Made by a program: the position numbers and the translations under genes. A model generated the notes under the pieces. The model saw nothing but the letters and a program-made list of their open reading frames with translations, was not told the origin of the DNA and searched no databases. A stretch of DNA of 34,098 nucleotides from Anaerolineales bacterium (GTDB lineage Bacteria; Chloroflexota; Anaerolineae; Anaerolineales; Villigracilaceae), in the NCBI GenBank assembly GCA_014379595.1, contig JACMLM010000065.1, positions 1 to 34,098 on the forward strand. The letters run 5' to 3'. Below are positions 8,426-15,866 of this stretch, piece after piece (within the stretch, counting starts at the first letter, position 1; every line of letters starts with the position of its first letter).

Positions 8426-9124
8426 TTACTCGCTTGCTTCAGCTTCTTCAGTAGTTGTTGTTTCACTTGCTGCATCTTCGGTTGCTTCAACTTCCGCTGC
8501 TTCGGTTTCGGTCGTTGCAGTTTCGATTGCTTCGACTTCGGTAGCTACATCTTCGGTTGCTTCCACTGCTTCGGTTTCGGTCGTGGCAACTTCGGTTGCT
8601 TCAACTTCTGGAGTTGAAGGTTGTTCCGCGGCTGCTTTCATAGACTTGGGTACTTTTGGAGCATCAGCAACTTCGGGAACTTCAAATCCGAGAGCACGGA
8701 GTTTCTTCTTAGCCGCAGTCAATGAAGACTGACCAAAGCCAGCGACTTCCAACATGGCGGCATTGCCTTCGCCAAGTTTGGCAAGGATCTGACCAAAGCT
8801 TAAAATACCGGCTTTCTTGAGTGCATCTGTTGCGCGAGGGCTAAGCTCAAGATCATCCACTGAACGATCAGGAGAGGTTAATGACTCTTCCTTGGTCTTC
8901 AGTTGTTCGACATAAGTCTGGCGGGCAGAAAGTTTCTTATAGAAGCGATCTACCTGACCTTCAACATCAAGCAATCTCGCAGATTCACCAGTAAAGAATG
9001 GATGACACTTCGAGCATACGTCAATGCGTAATTCTTTTTTGGTGGAAGTGGTGATCCACGTGGTACCGCAGGAAGCGCAAGTTACTTTTGCATCAAAAAC
9101 TGTAGGATGAATTTCTGCTCTCAT
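8426..9124 (-). CDS. rpmE: ribosomal protein L31 fused to an RNAP alpha-CTD-like domain and acidic tail
   Basis: A 232-aa protein, about three times normal L31 length. Residues 1-70 are zinc-type L31: [11 protein letters not shown]16/C19 and C37/C40, then [19 protein letters not shown]. Residues about 88-147 match the C-terminal domain of RNA polymerase alpha: [19 protein letters not shown], then [14 protein letters not shown]. At the position of E. coli alpha R265 there is an Arg (R97). The N268 and K298 positions appear changed to D100 and S133, by alignment from memory. From about residue 150 the chain is repetitive Glu/Ala/Thr, strongly acidic. The gene begins 1 nt after rpmA and shares its promoter. 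L31 sits on the large subunit near the central bridge; what the added domain does is unknown. Confidence 0.88.
   Translation of the reverse strand: MRAEIHPTVFDAKVTCASCGTTWITTSTKKELRIDVCSKCHPFFTGESARLLDVEGQVDRFYKKLSARQTYVEQLKTKEESLTSPDRSVDDLELSPRATDALKKAGILSFGQILAKLGEGNAAMLEVAGFGQSSLTAAKKKLRALGFEVPEVADAPKVPKSMKAAAEQPSTPEVEATEVATTETEAVEATEDVATEVEAIETATTETEAAEVEATEDAASETTTTEEAEASE
8475..8612 (-). repeat. degenerate tandem repeats encoding the L31 acidic tail
   Basis: The DNA repeats 12-15 bp phrases built from CTTCGGTTGCTTC and CTTCGGTTTCGGTCGT (plus strand). A larger unit of about 70 bp is present about twice, encoding [10 protein letters not shown]-like and TATTETEA-like phrases. Such tracts change length by slippage. 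Confidence 0.7.
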
Positions 9125-9125
9125 G

Positions 9126-9386
9126 TTATTCCACCTCAGCCGGGACGATATTTACACGCTTGCGGCCATGAATAACATCGAACATGACAACCCCGTCTGC
9201 AATTGCAAACAAAGTATCATCCTTGCCAACCAAAACATTCAAGCCAGGCTTGATCTTGGTGCCGCGCTGGCGCACGAGAATATTTCCAGAAAGAACAAAT
9301 TGACCGGCGTAACGCTTTACACCCAAACGTTGGGAGTTGCTGTCACGTCCGTTGCGGGTTGATCCGCCACCTGTTTTATGTGCCAT
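9126..9386 (-). CDS. rpmA: 50S ribosomal protein L27
   Basis: An 86-aa L27 of normal length. It begins [20 protein letters not shown] and continues with [20 protein letters not shown], the conserved family signature. The N-terminus reaches the peptidyl transferase centre. There is no extra N-terminal segment of the kind cleaved by Prp in some Firmicutes. It lies 8 nt after rplU and 1 nt before rpmE. Confidence 0.97.
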   Translation of the reverse strand: MAHKTGGGSTRNGRDSNSQRLGVKRYAGQFVLSGNILVRQRGTKIKPGLNVLVGKDDTLFAIADGVVMFDVIHGRKRVNIVPAEVE

Positions 9387-9394
9387 TTCTACCT

Positions 9395-9904
9395 CTACTT
9401 CTTCTTAGAGTCGGTCTTTTTGGGAGCCGATTTAGTTGCTGTGGACTTTGTTGCCGGAGCCTTCTTGGCAGGTTTCTTATCCGCTTCTTTCGCAGCTTTA
9501 GCCTGCTTCTCGACTTTGGGCTCTTCAGTCACTTCAGCTTTTTCAACTTTGGCTGGGGCTTCCTTCTTTTCGGCCTTACGCTCTTCACCCGCCTTACCAA
9601 TGAAATCGATCATCAAACGGGTATAGAAATGGCGATGGCCACCTTTTACACGGATGCGTTTCTTGGGGCGATATTTGAAAGAGATTACCTTGGGGCCTTT
9701 GATATGATCGACCACTGTTGCGGAAACAACAATATCACTTACAGTGGGCGTACCGACCATAAAAACGTCATCCTCTGTCATAAGCAGAACGCGTTCAAAG
9801 TCAAATTTTTTGCCTACTTCATGGGCGAGGCGGTCCACATCAATAGTGGAGCCTTCAACGGCGCGATACTGCTTGCCGCCGCTTTCAACGATTGCAATTC
9901 TCAT
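9395..9904 (-). CDS. rplU: 50S ribosomal protein L21 with basic C-terminal tail
   Basis: The first about 103 residues are ordinary L21 ([19 protein letters not shown]; the basic [16 protein letters not shown] segment that binds 23S rRNA). A further about 66 residues are Lys/Ala/Glu/Pro-rich ([13 protein letters not shown] ... [12 protein letters not shown]), ending KKTDSKKK, similar in composition to histone H1 tails. I use the ATG at 9904 because GGAG lies about 8 nt upstream; an ATG at 9925 would add seven non-conserved residues. First gene of the rplU-rpmA-rpmE operon, about 120 nt behind its promoter. Confidence 0.95.
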   Translation of the reverse strand: MRIAIVESGGKQYRAVEGSTIDVDRLAHEVGKKFDFERVLLMTEDDVFMVGTPTVSDIVVSATVVDHIKGPKVISFKYRPKKRIRVKGGHRHFYTRLMIDFIGKAGEERKAEKKEAPAKVEKAEVTEEPKVEKQAKAAKEADKKPAKKAPATKSTATKSAPKKTDSKKK

Positions 9905-10030
9905 TATTATTTCTCCAGTCATCACTTCGCCGTGTACACCGCGGAACCTTACACCCTTCGATACGCCTTTCAGGCACTCAGGGCAAGTCTACGCCTTGTC
10001 ACGGGGAAGCTGGGTTATTTAGCGGACGGT

Positions 10031-10060
10031 ATTATACATGCGAGAGGGCGTCTCTGTCAA
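10031..10060 (-). promoter_or_regulatory. sigma70-type promoter of rplU-rpmA-rpmE
   Basis: On the minus strand a perfect TTGACA (10060-10055) and a perfect TATAAT (10036-10031) are separated by 18 bp. Transcription should start near 10024 and give a 5' leader of about 120 nt before rplU. That is long enough for a regulatory structure such as ribosomal-protein feedback, but I could not assign a known leader motif. Confidence 0.85.
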
Positions 10061-10085
10061 CGCTTTTTGAGTGCAATAATTGCAG

Positions 10086-10104
10086 GTCAGGCTTGTAGCC
10101 TGAC
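10086..10104. repeat. GTCAGGC-TTGTA-GCCTGAC hairpin
   Basis: Seven-base-pair perfect arms close a TTGTA loop. It is downstream of the minus-strand gene at 10173-10643 but no T-run follows on either strand, so a plain terminator is doubtful. A hairpin with the same loop and GTCAG/CTGAC pairs lies at 33006-33030. Confidence 0.5.
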
Positions 10105-10172
10105 AATCTAAAAGCGCATGAAATGCTCAAGGTGTGGTCTCAGATAACAGGTCAGAAAGATGCGATTGCTTT

Positions 10173-10643
10173 TTATTTCGGAAGTATGGATGTGAGAGTC
10201 CGGGTGACAGCCTGCAGTTGGCCGGCATGTCCTTTTATTTTGTTTACATCGCCTGTGTTAAGACCAGACCGTACATCAGTAATCGTCTTGGCAGTAGTCA
10301 CTTCATTATCAATGATCTTTTGTGTAATGCTTTCAAGGTTGGTAAGCATCGCCATAATATTCTTGGGAACCAAGGGCAAATTCTTGAGGATCGGGAGAAG
10401 GACATCCAAAATAGCGTTGGCAGTTCTGGCATATTTCACTGTGAGAGTATGAAGGGAGCCAATGGACGAGGTTAGCTCAATTGCGATCTCTTGAATTGTA
10501 TCGATCATTGTTTTATGCTGTTCGATGATCTTCGCAATATCGTTAATGGAACCTGTTAATTTATCTGAAAATCTGACGAAAGAAACCGGCTTGTTGGTGA
10601 GAACTACTGCACCCCTAACTGTATTTTTAAGTGGTGTGGGCAT
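10173..10643 (-). CDS. hypothetical helical protein
   Basis: I do not recognise the family. The 156-aa product is almost entirely helical and soluble. It has Ile/Leu/Thr heptad-like spacing (FSDKLTGSINDIAKIIEQHK, MIDTIQEIAIELTSSI), a proline-containing break (LKNLPLVPKNI) and a second helical half. Several stretches resemble coiled-coil or methyl-accepting-type helices, but there is no membrane segment or signal peptide. AGGAG lies 7 nt before the ATG, so it is very likely translated. It is transcribed alone, divergent from the dienelactone hydrolase gene. Confidence 0.65.
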   Translation of the reverse strand: MPTPLKNTVRGAVVLTNKPVSFVRFSDKLTGSINDIAKIIEQHKTMIDTIQEIAIELTSSIGSLHTLTVKYARTANAILDVLLPILKNLPLVPKNIMAMLTNLESITQKIIDNEVTTAKTITDVRSGLNTGDVNKIKGHAGQLQAVTRTLTSILPK

Positions 10644-10734
10644 AAGAATCTCCTAAAATATTGGTTTTATTTACCTAGCATGGCAAAGTAAATTTGTCCT
10701 ACTATACAATACTTCAATTCTAAAAACAACCTTA

Positions 10735-10763
10735 TTGACAAAGACTTACATCTCGTATATCCT
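10735..10763 (+). promoter_or_regulatory. promoter of the dienelactone hydrolase gene
   Basis: A perfect TTGACA at 10735-10740 is followed after 17 bp by TATCCT (10758-10763, four of six matches). Transcription would start near 10770, giving a short leader with AAGGAG before the ATG at 10794. Confidence 0.6.
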
Positions 10764-10793
10764 GAATTAGAACCATTATTAAGGAGAATACAA

Positions 10794-11465
10794 ATGAGCG
10801 AATTAACGCAACTTAATTCTATAGAAGGTCATCTCGCAAAGCCAAGTGGACAAGGTCCATGGCCTGCAGTGATCGTGATCCAGGAATGGTGGGGATTGGA
10901 CGATCAAACCAAATCCATCGCAGATCGTTTTGCTGAGGAAGGTTATCTTGCCTTCGCGCCCGATCTTTATCATGGTGAACTCGCGAAGCTTGGCGATAAC
11001 GATAAAGCTTTTATGCTGGTTCAAAAATACGGACCGACTGCAGTAAATGACCTACATAAAGTTTTTGACGGATTAAAAGATCATTCTGATGCAACAGACA
11101 AGGTTGGCAGTGTTGGCTTTTGCTTTGGCGGACGCATGTCATTAGCCTTGAGCACGATACGCTCCGTTGATGCCGTCTGCACATTTTATGGCGGCGGGAT
11201 GCAGGAAGTTTTTCCCAAATTACGCCAAAACCTTAAAGCACCTGTGCTTGGTTTCTTTGGCGATGCAGACGAATCCATTCCCGCAGGAACAATTGAAGAG
11301 TTTGATAAATTGCTCCACGATGTTGGTGTAGAGCATGAGGTCATCACCTATCCAAATTCAGGCCATGCTTTTTTTAGAGATAGTGACCCAGGCGTATACA
11401 AACCTGAAGCAGCCAAAGATGCTTGGGAACGCGTGAAGAAATTCTTTGGGAAAAATTTGAACTAG
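10794..11465 (+). CDS. dienelactone hydrolase family protein
   Basis: A 223-aa cytoplasmic hydrolase of the carboxymethylenebutenolidase family. The triad is visible: Cys110 in GFCFGGRMS, Asp157 in FFGDADESIP and His191 in NSGHAFF. Glu31 in IQEWWGLDDQ corresponds to the glutamate that pairs with the resting cysteine in dienelactone hydrolase. The family opens cyclic ester/lactone rings in chloroaromatic degradation, but many members sit in unrelated genomes, and no catechol-pathway gene is near. AAGGAG sits 8 nt before the ATG. It is a single-gene unit with its own promoter and terminator. Confidence 0.92.
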   Translation: MSELTQLNSIEGHLAKPSGQGPWPAVIVIQEWWGLDDQTKSIADRFAEEGYLAFAPDLYHGELAKLGDNDKAFMLVQKYGPTAVNDLHKVFDGLKDHSDATDKVGSVGFCFGGRMSLALSTIRSVDAVCTFYGGGMQEVFPKLRQNLKAPVLGFFGDADESIPAGTIEEFDKLLHDVGVEHEVITYPNSGHAFFRDSDPGVYKPEAAKDAWERVKKFFGKNLN

Positions 11466-11470
11466 ATTGT

Positions 11471-11500
11471 AGAGCGGGATAATATCCCGCTCTTTTTATT
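11471..11500 (+). terminator. rho-independent terminator
   Basis: Ten-bp arms (AGAGCGGGAT / ATCCCGCTCT) with a 3-nt loop are followed directly by TTTTTATT. Located 6 nt after the dienelactone hydrolase stop. Confidence 0.93.
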
Positions 11501-11527
11501 GACAAAACTCCTCGCATACCTTACCCT
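11499..11527 (+). promoter_or_regulatory. promoter for a probable leaderless transcript
   Basis: TTGACA (11499-11504) and TACCCT (11522-11527) are 17 bp apart. The ATG of the next gene is at 11534, where transcription should begin, and no Shine-Dalgarno precedes it. This predicts a leaderless mRNA. The -35 box overlaps the T-tract of the preceding terminator. Confidence 0.5.
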
Positions 11528-11533
11528 CGCTTC

Positions 11534-13696
11534 ATGACAGATCCTTCGGCTTCGTTCAGGACAAGCCTTTCCCCTGCTCAACGTCAAATAATTGAATCTC
11601 CCCTTGACTCTCGTCTCTTCGTCTCGGGCCGTGCAGGGACAGGTAAAACGACAGCAGGCATTGAGCGCTTACGTTATTTACTTGAACAAGGCATAAATGC
11701 TGACTCGATCCTCATGCTCACTCCACAGCGGACAATGCAAGAGCCTTATCTTGATTTGCTCTACAGCCCCGAGCGGCGTGCAGGCGGAGAAGTTACGTCT
11801 GCTACGATTGGTGGTCTTGCAAAACGAATGGTTGATTTGTTCTGGCCGATTGCGGCAGAAGCAGCAGGATTTAAGAACGCTGATCAACCACCTGTTTTTC
11901 TTACACTTGAAACCGCGCAATATTATATGGCGTATCTTGTGCGGCCAAAACTTGAAGAGGGATATTTCCAATCCCTCACCATTGACCGTAACCGTTTATA
12001 TTCTCAAATACTTGATAACTTAAACAAAGCAGCAGTCGTTGGCTTTCCATATACAGAGATCGGCTCACGCATGGATGCAGCCTGGTTTGGCGACCCTGTC
12101 CAGCGCCGTATTTATCAGGACGCACAAGATTGCGCGACTCTCTTCCGTGAATACTGCCTCGACCATAACTTATTGGATTTTTCATTACAGCTTGAAATCT
12201 TCTCAAATATGCTTTGGCCGTTGGACCAGGTACAAAATTATCTTAAAGGCACTTATCATCACTTGATTTACGACAATGTAGAAGAAGATGCCCCACGCGC
12301 ACATGACATCATCGCCGAATGGCTTGCGGATTTTGACTCCGCATTACTGATCTACGACAATGATGCGGGGTATCGCTACTTCCTCGGAGGCGATGCAATT
12401 ACAGGTTACGCCCTGAGCGAAGCTTGTGACGAGAAGATCGAACTAACAGAAAGTTTTGTTTCTTCTGAAAATATCATCCAGCTTTCAAATCTGCTTGTTT
12501 CATCAATTACGCATATTGAAATCGAAAATGAAGTTACTCCAAATGGCACACTGGATTTTATTCTTGCACATTATTACCCTGAAATGTTGGATGTAATTGT
12601 AGCGAGAATCAAATCGCTAATCGAAGATGATGGCATTCCCGCATCTGAGATCGTGGTGCTTGCTCCTTATCTTTCAGATGCGCTGCGTTTCTCTATTACA
12701 AATCGCTTGGAAGAAGCAAAGATTCCGTGGCGGTCACACCGCCCATCGCGTTCACTGCGTGACGAACCTGCCAGCAGAACTCTGCTTACTTTATCTGCGT
12801 TGGCACATCCACATTGGAATATACGCCCCACCAAGTTTGATGTGGCGCACACCTTGATGTTTGCATTAAATACGGACCTGATCCGCGCGCAGTTATTAAC
12901 AGAAATTGTGTATCGCCAAAGAGATGTACGGCTTTCGATGTTTGACGAAATCAAACCAGATATGCAGGAACGCATCACATATGCGCTTGGTCAAAAATAT
13001 ACAAACTTGCGTAATTGGCTGAATGTATATCGAGAAGCCGGCCCTCAACCGCTTGATTTCTTTTTACGAAAATTATTCGGTGAAGTGCTCTCGCAACCTG
13101 AATATGGATTTCATCACAATATGGACTCCGTCCGCATTGCATCCAGCCTTATCGAATCCATTAAGAAATTCCGCTATGCGATGGAACCTTCAATAACAAA
13201 CCTGACAGGTCTCACCGAAACACCATCAATTAGCAATTCCTCACAAGAAGACCTGTCAGGTTTTGATTTAGGACGGGAATATATTGCCATGTTGGAAGAT
13301 GGTGTGATCGCTGCTCAATATTTGGAATCATGGCGTAGTGAAAATAAAGACTCCGTGTTGATTGCCCCTGCACATACTTTCTTAATGATGAATCATCCAG
13401 TCACGGTTCAATTCTGGCTTGACCCCGGCTCCAATGGATGGGTACAGCGCTTGTCACAACCTCTAACTCAACCTTACGTTTTGTCCCGTCACTGGGAGGC
13501 TGGCCGTTTGTGGGCGGATACAGATGAAGTGAATGTAGAAACTGAAGCACTGGCACGCCTGGTTAGCGGATTATTAAGTCGCTGCCGCGAAAAATTATAT
13601 TTGGCACTGGCAGATCTCAGTGAGTCGGGCTTCGAGCAGCGCGGGACTTTGCTTCGAGCATTTCAAAAGGTAATACAAGGGCAGGAAAGTGAATGA
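11534..13696 (+). CDS. UvrD/AddB-like SF1 pseudo-helicase
   Basis: A 720-aa protein laid out like an SF1A helicase, with an intact Walker A loop (GRAGTGKTT, 32-40). The other ATPase motifs look degraded. Motif II reads IYDNVEEDAP where DEAQDSS is expected. The motif III region reads YDNDAGYRYF in place of GDPNQ. The motif IV arginine is missing (TESFVSSENI). Only a motif VI-like SRCREKLYLA remains. It may bind but not productively hydrolyse ATP, like the AddB-type partner of AddAB; no C-terminal nuclease motif or Cys cluster is visible. A complete relative lies 4.5 kb downstream. The first residues (DPSASFRTSLSP) look repeat-derived, and residues about 555-577 come from an inverted repeat. 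Its stop overlaps the next start (ATGA). Confidence 0.7.
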   Translation: MTDPSASFRTSLSPAQRQIIESPLDSRLFVSGRAGTGKTTAGIERLRYLLEQGINADSILMLTPQRTMQEPYLDLLYSPERRAGGEVTSATIGGLAKRMVDLFWPIAAEAAGFKNADQPPVFLTLETAQYYMAYLVRPKLEEGYFQSLTIDRNRLYSQILDNLNKAAVVGFPYTEIGSRMDAAWFGDPVQRRIYQDAQDCATLFREYCLDHNLLDFSLQLEIFSNMLWPLDQVQNYLKGTYHHLIYDNVEEDAPRAHDIIAEWLADFDSALLIYDNDAGYRYFLGGDAITGYALSEACDEKIELTESFVSSENIIQLSNLLVSSITHIEIENEVTPNGTLDFILAHYYPEMLDVIVARIKSLIEDDGIPASEIVVLAPYLSDALRFSITNRLEEAKIPWRSHRPSRSLRDEPASRTLLTLSALAHPHWNIRPTKFDVAHTLMFALNTDLIRAQLLTEIVYRQRDVRLSMFDEIKPDMQERITYALGQKYTNLRNWLNVYREAGPQPLDFFLRKLFGEVLSQPEYGFHHNMDSVRIASSLIESIKKFRYAMEPSITNLTGLTETPSISNSSQEDLSGFDLGREYIAMLEDGVIAAQYLESWRSENKDSVLIAPAHTFLMMNHPVTVQFWLDPGSNGWVQRLSQPLTQPYVLSRHWEAGRLWADTDEVNVETEALARLVSGLLSRCREKLYLALADLSESGFEQRGTLLRAFQKVIQGQESE
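13198..13263. repeat. in-frame inverted repeat inside the pseudo-helicase gene
   Basis: Perfect 15-bp arms, AAACCTGACAGGTCT (13198-13212) and AGACCTGTCAGGTTT (13249-13263), flank 36 nt. The 66-bp element is an exact multiple of three and adds about 22 residues (NLTGLTETPS ... EDLSGF). It looks like a dispersed palindromic element tolerated in a linker. Confidence 0.75.
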
Positions 13697-14820
13697 ACTT
13701 AATTAAAAAACGACCGTTATTGTTTTTGAGCATCATATTATTTGTTCTCTCGCTTGTTGTTCGTTCTCAAATTATTGGATATGTAAATCGTGATTTAACG
13801 CTAATACAAAAATGGTACGCTCATTTGTATACCAATGGCATGGCGGGGTTGGCAGATGAGAACTTTTCAAATTATCCGCCAGCATATTTGTATTTACTTT
13901 GGTTCTCAACTTTATTATCGAATTGGATAAGTCCTGTCTCTGCGATCAAGCTTATTCCAACATTTTTTGACTTGTTATCCACATTCACGATCTTTCGTAT
14001 GGCTCGCCTGCGCTATGATGACGATACACCTTATTTCATCGCCGCTGGATTTTTCATGCTGCCGACGATCTTATTCAACAGCACAGGTTGGGGACAAATT
14101 GACAGTACATATACGTCATTCTTATTGTTATGCACCTATCTCTTATTAAAAGAAAAGCCTTTCTGGGCAATGATCGCCTTTGGCATGGCCTTTTCATTCA
14201 AAATCCAATCTATTTTTCTTTTACCATTTCTAGGGATTTTATTTTTAAAAGGCAGAATTCGCTGGCACCACTTTTTATTAATTCCCGCAGTTTATATAGT
14301 TTTGGGCATTCCAATTGCACTGACCGGCAGAAGCTGGCCCAGCATTTTCTCTGTTTATCTAGTACTAGCGGATCTATTTCGCGTTCTCTCAAAAAATGCT
14401 CCAAATTTATATATATTCGTACCCAATTCATTTTATGATATTGGCTTGCGGATCGGATTGGGCATCTTCCTGATCGTGATGGCAATTTGGGGCTGGATAA
14501 ACTGGCGTGCCAGGATCACATTCACCCATCGTCAAATGATGCTGATGGCGTTGGCCGTATTAGCTCTTGTGCCTTTTGTGCTCCCAAAAATGCACGACCG
14601 TTATTTTTATCCCGTAGATGTATTTTCATATGCGATCATCATCTTTGCACCTGAAATGTGGTTTGTGCCGTTTCTGTACCAACTCATCTCAGGACTATCT
14701 TATTCCGCATTTCTTTTAGGAGCGCCGGTCACAGTTATAATGATCGCTGCGCTGATCAACACAGGCGCAACGATTTACATTTTGCGAAAACAAATTTTAT
14801 CTTTAGAAGAGGAACAATGA
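13693..14820 (+). CDS. GT-C fold membrane glycosyltransferase
   Basis: A 375-aa protein with about 10 hydrophobic segments. Features shared with polyprenyl-phosphate-sugar-dependent transferases (GT87/GT39, PIG-M-like) are an acidic first-loop site (NRD, D34), SNYPPAYLYLLW, STGWGQIDSTY and KMHDRYFYPVD. It would transfer a mannose-like sugar from a lipid carrier outside the cytoplasmic membrane. It overlaps the pseudo-helicase stop and the following lipoprotein start, each by ATGA, so all three are translationally coupled. Donor and acceptor are unknown; the coupled lipoprotein is a candidate acceptor or partner, which is inference. Confidence 0.8.
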   Translation: MNLIKKRPLLFLSIILFVLSLVVRSQIIGYVNRDLTLIQKWYAHLYTNGMAGLADENFSNYPPAYLYLLWFSTLLSNWISPVSAIKLIPTFFDLLSTFTIFRMARLRYDDDTPYFIAAGFFMLPTILFNSTGWGQIDSTYTSFLLLCTYLLLKEKPFWAMIAFGMAFSFKIQSIFLLPFLGILFLKGRIRWHHFLLIPAVYIVLGIPIALTGRSWPSIFSVYLVLADLFRVLSKNAPNLYIFVPNSFYDIGLRIGLGIFLIVMAIWGWINWRARITFTHRQMMLMALAVLALVPFVLPKMHDRYFYPVDVFSYAIIIFAPEMWFVPFLYQLISGLSYSAFLLGAPVTVIMIAALINTGATIYILRKQILSLEEEQ

Positions 14821-15851
14821 ATTTCAAAAAACTTAGCGCTATCGCCGTTCTTTTGTTTTCCATGCTGGCTTGTAATCTCTCAAATCCTGATGGAGGGACA
14901 TCCACGCCTGAGGTTGTCGAGCCTGAACCCACAACCGTACCAAGTGAGATCGCAACAACGGATCCAACTGAACCAACTGTACCTTCAGATGGACCAGCTA
15001 TTGCAAACTGCCCCATCTTCCCAGCAAATAATTATTGGAACACCCCCATTGACTCGCTTCCGACTCACCCTCAATCTGATGCATGGATCGACAGCATTGG
15101 TCGTGACGATGCCTTTCACATGGACTTCGGTTCAGGTGAATATGAAGGCGGTTTGGTTGGCATTCCATATGATGTAGTTTCAGGTTCAAGTGTGACCAGT
15201 TATTCGCCCGAGTTCTACTATCCAGAAGAATCAGATACAGATCCATATCCGATTCCTGATAATCCAAGCATTGAATTCGGCAGTGATCATCACATCATTG
15301 TGGTTGATACAGATACTTGCAAGTTATATGAAATCTTTGATGCCAGCTTTGCTGACGGACAATGGTTCGGCGGCGGTGGTGCAATCTTTGATCTAAATTC
15401 AAACGCCCTGCGCCCAGATACCTGGACATCTGCTGATGCGGCAGGCTTAGCGATATTGCCTGGGCTAACCCGCTATGATGAGATCGAGGCTGGTGAAATC
15501 AAACATGCTTTGCGTTTTACTGCAGAACAAACTGCAGGCTATGTCTGGCCCGGCAGACATCTGACCGCTGACCCAGATGATTCAATTCCTCCGTTGGGCG
15601 CGCGTTTCCGTTTGACAGCGGACTATGATATTTCTGGATTCCCCCCTGAAATGCAAGTCCTCTTGCAAGCCTTCAAAACGTATGGAATTGTTCTAGCAGA
15701 TAATGGATCGAACTGGTATGTGAGCGGCGCGCCAGATGAACGCTGGGATAACGATATGCTGCATTTACTAGATGTATTGACTGGAAATGACTTTGAAGTT
15801 GTAGATACTTCTGGAATGATAGTGGATATAGATTCAGGAGAGGCGAAATAA
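14817..15851 (+). CDS. lipoprotein with a conserved uncharacterised domain
   Basis: A 344-aa secreted lipoprotein. A lipoprotein signal ends in LLFSMLAC (Cys19). A Thr/Pro/Glu linker (residues about 25-60) follows, then one large domain starting near ANCPIFPANNYWNTPID. Repeating hallmarks include GSDHHIIVVDTDTCKLYE, IKHALRFTAEQT, VWPGRHLTAD, LGARFRLTADYDIS and GIVLADNGSNWYVSGAPD. I recall this pattern in unannotated proteins of Actinobacteria and Chloroflexi but know no function. A start at 14817 overlaps the GT-C stop (ATGA) and gives the signal peptide; the frame extends upstream to 14658 only inside the GT-C gene. The His/Asp/Trp content would suit carbohydrate binding or hydrolysis, but this is a guess. 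Confidence 0.8.
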   Translation: MNFKKLSAIAVLLFSMLACNLSNPDGGTSTPEVVEPEPTTVPSEIATTDPTEPTVPSDGPAIANCPIFPANNYWNTPIDSLPTHPQSDAWIDSIGRDDAFHMDFGSGEYEGGLVGIPYDVVSGSSVTSYSPEFYYPEESDTDPYPIPDNPSIEFGSDHHIIVVDTDTCKLYEIFDASFADGQWFGGGGAIFDLNSNALRPDTWTSADAAGLAILPGLTRYDEIEAGEIKHALRFTAEQTAGYVWPGRHLTADPDDSIPPLGARFRLTADYDISGFPPEMQVLLQAFKTYGIVLADNGSNWYVSGAPDERWDNDMLHLLDVLTGNDFEVVDTSGMIVDIDSGEAK

Positions 15852-15866
15852 CTCAAAACGACATGT

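Noticed and set aside
8345-8617. Plus-strand frame rich in Cys/Phe/Gly opposite rpmE
   Set aside because: It is the antisense reading of the Glu/Ala/Thr repeats of the L31 tail; no ribosome-binding site.
10086-10104. Terminator after the helical hypothetical gene
   Set aside because: The stem is good but neither strand has a T-tract after it.
9359-10111. Long plus-strand frame opposite rplU
   Set aside because: Antisense of a certain ribosomal protein gene; sequence is Phe/Leu/Ser-rich with no family features.
11534-13696. Calling the first helicase a pseudogene
   Set aside because: The 720-codon frame is intact and coupled to downstream genes; motif loss looks like functional divergence.
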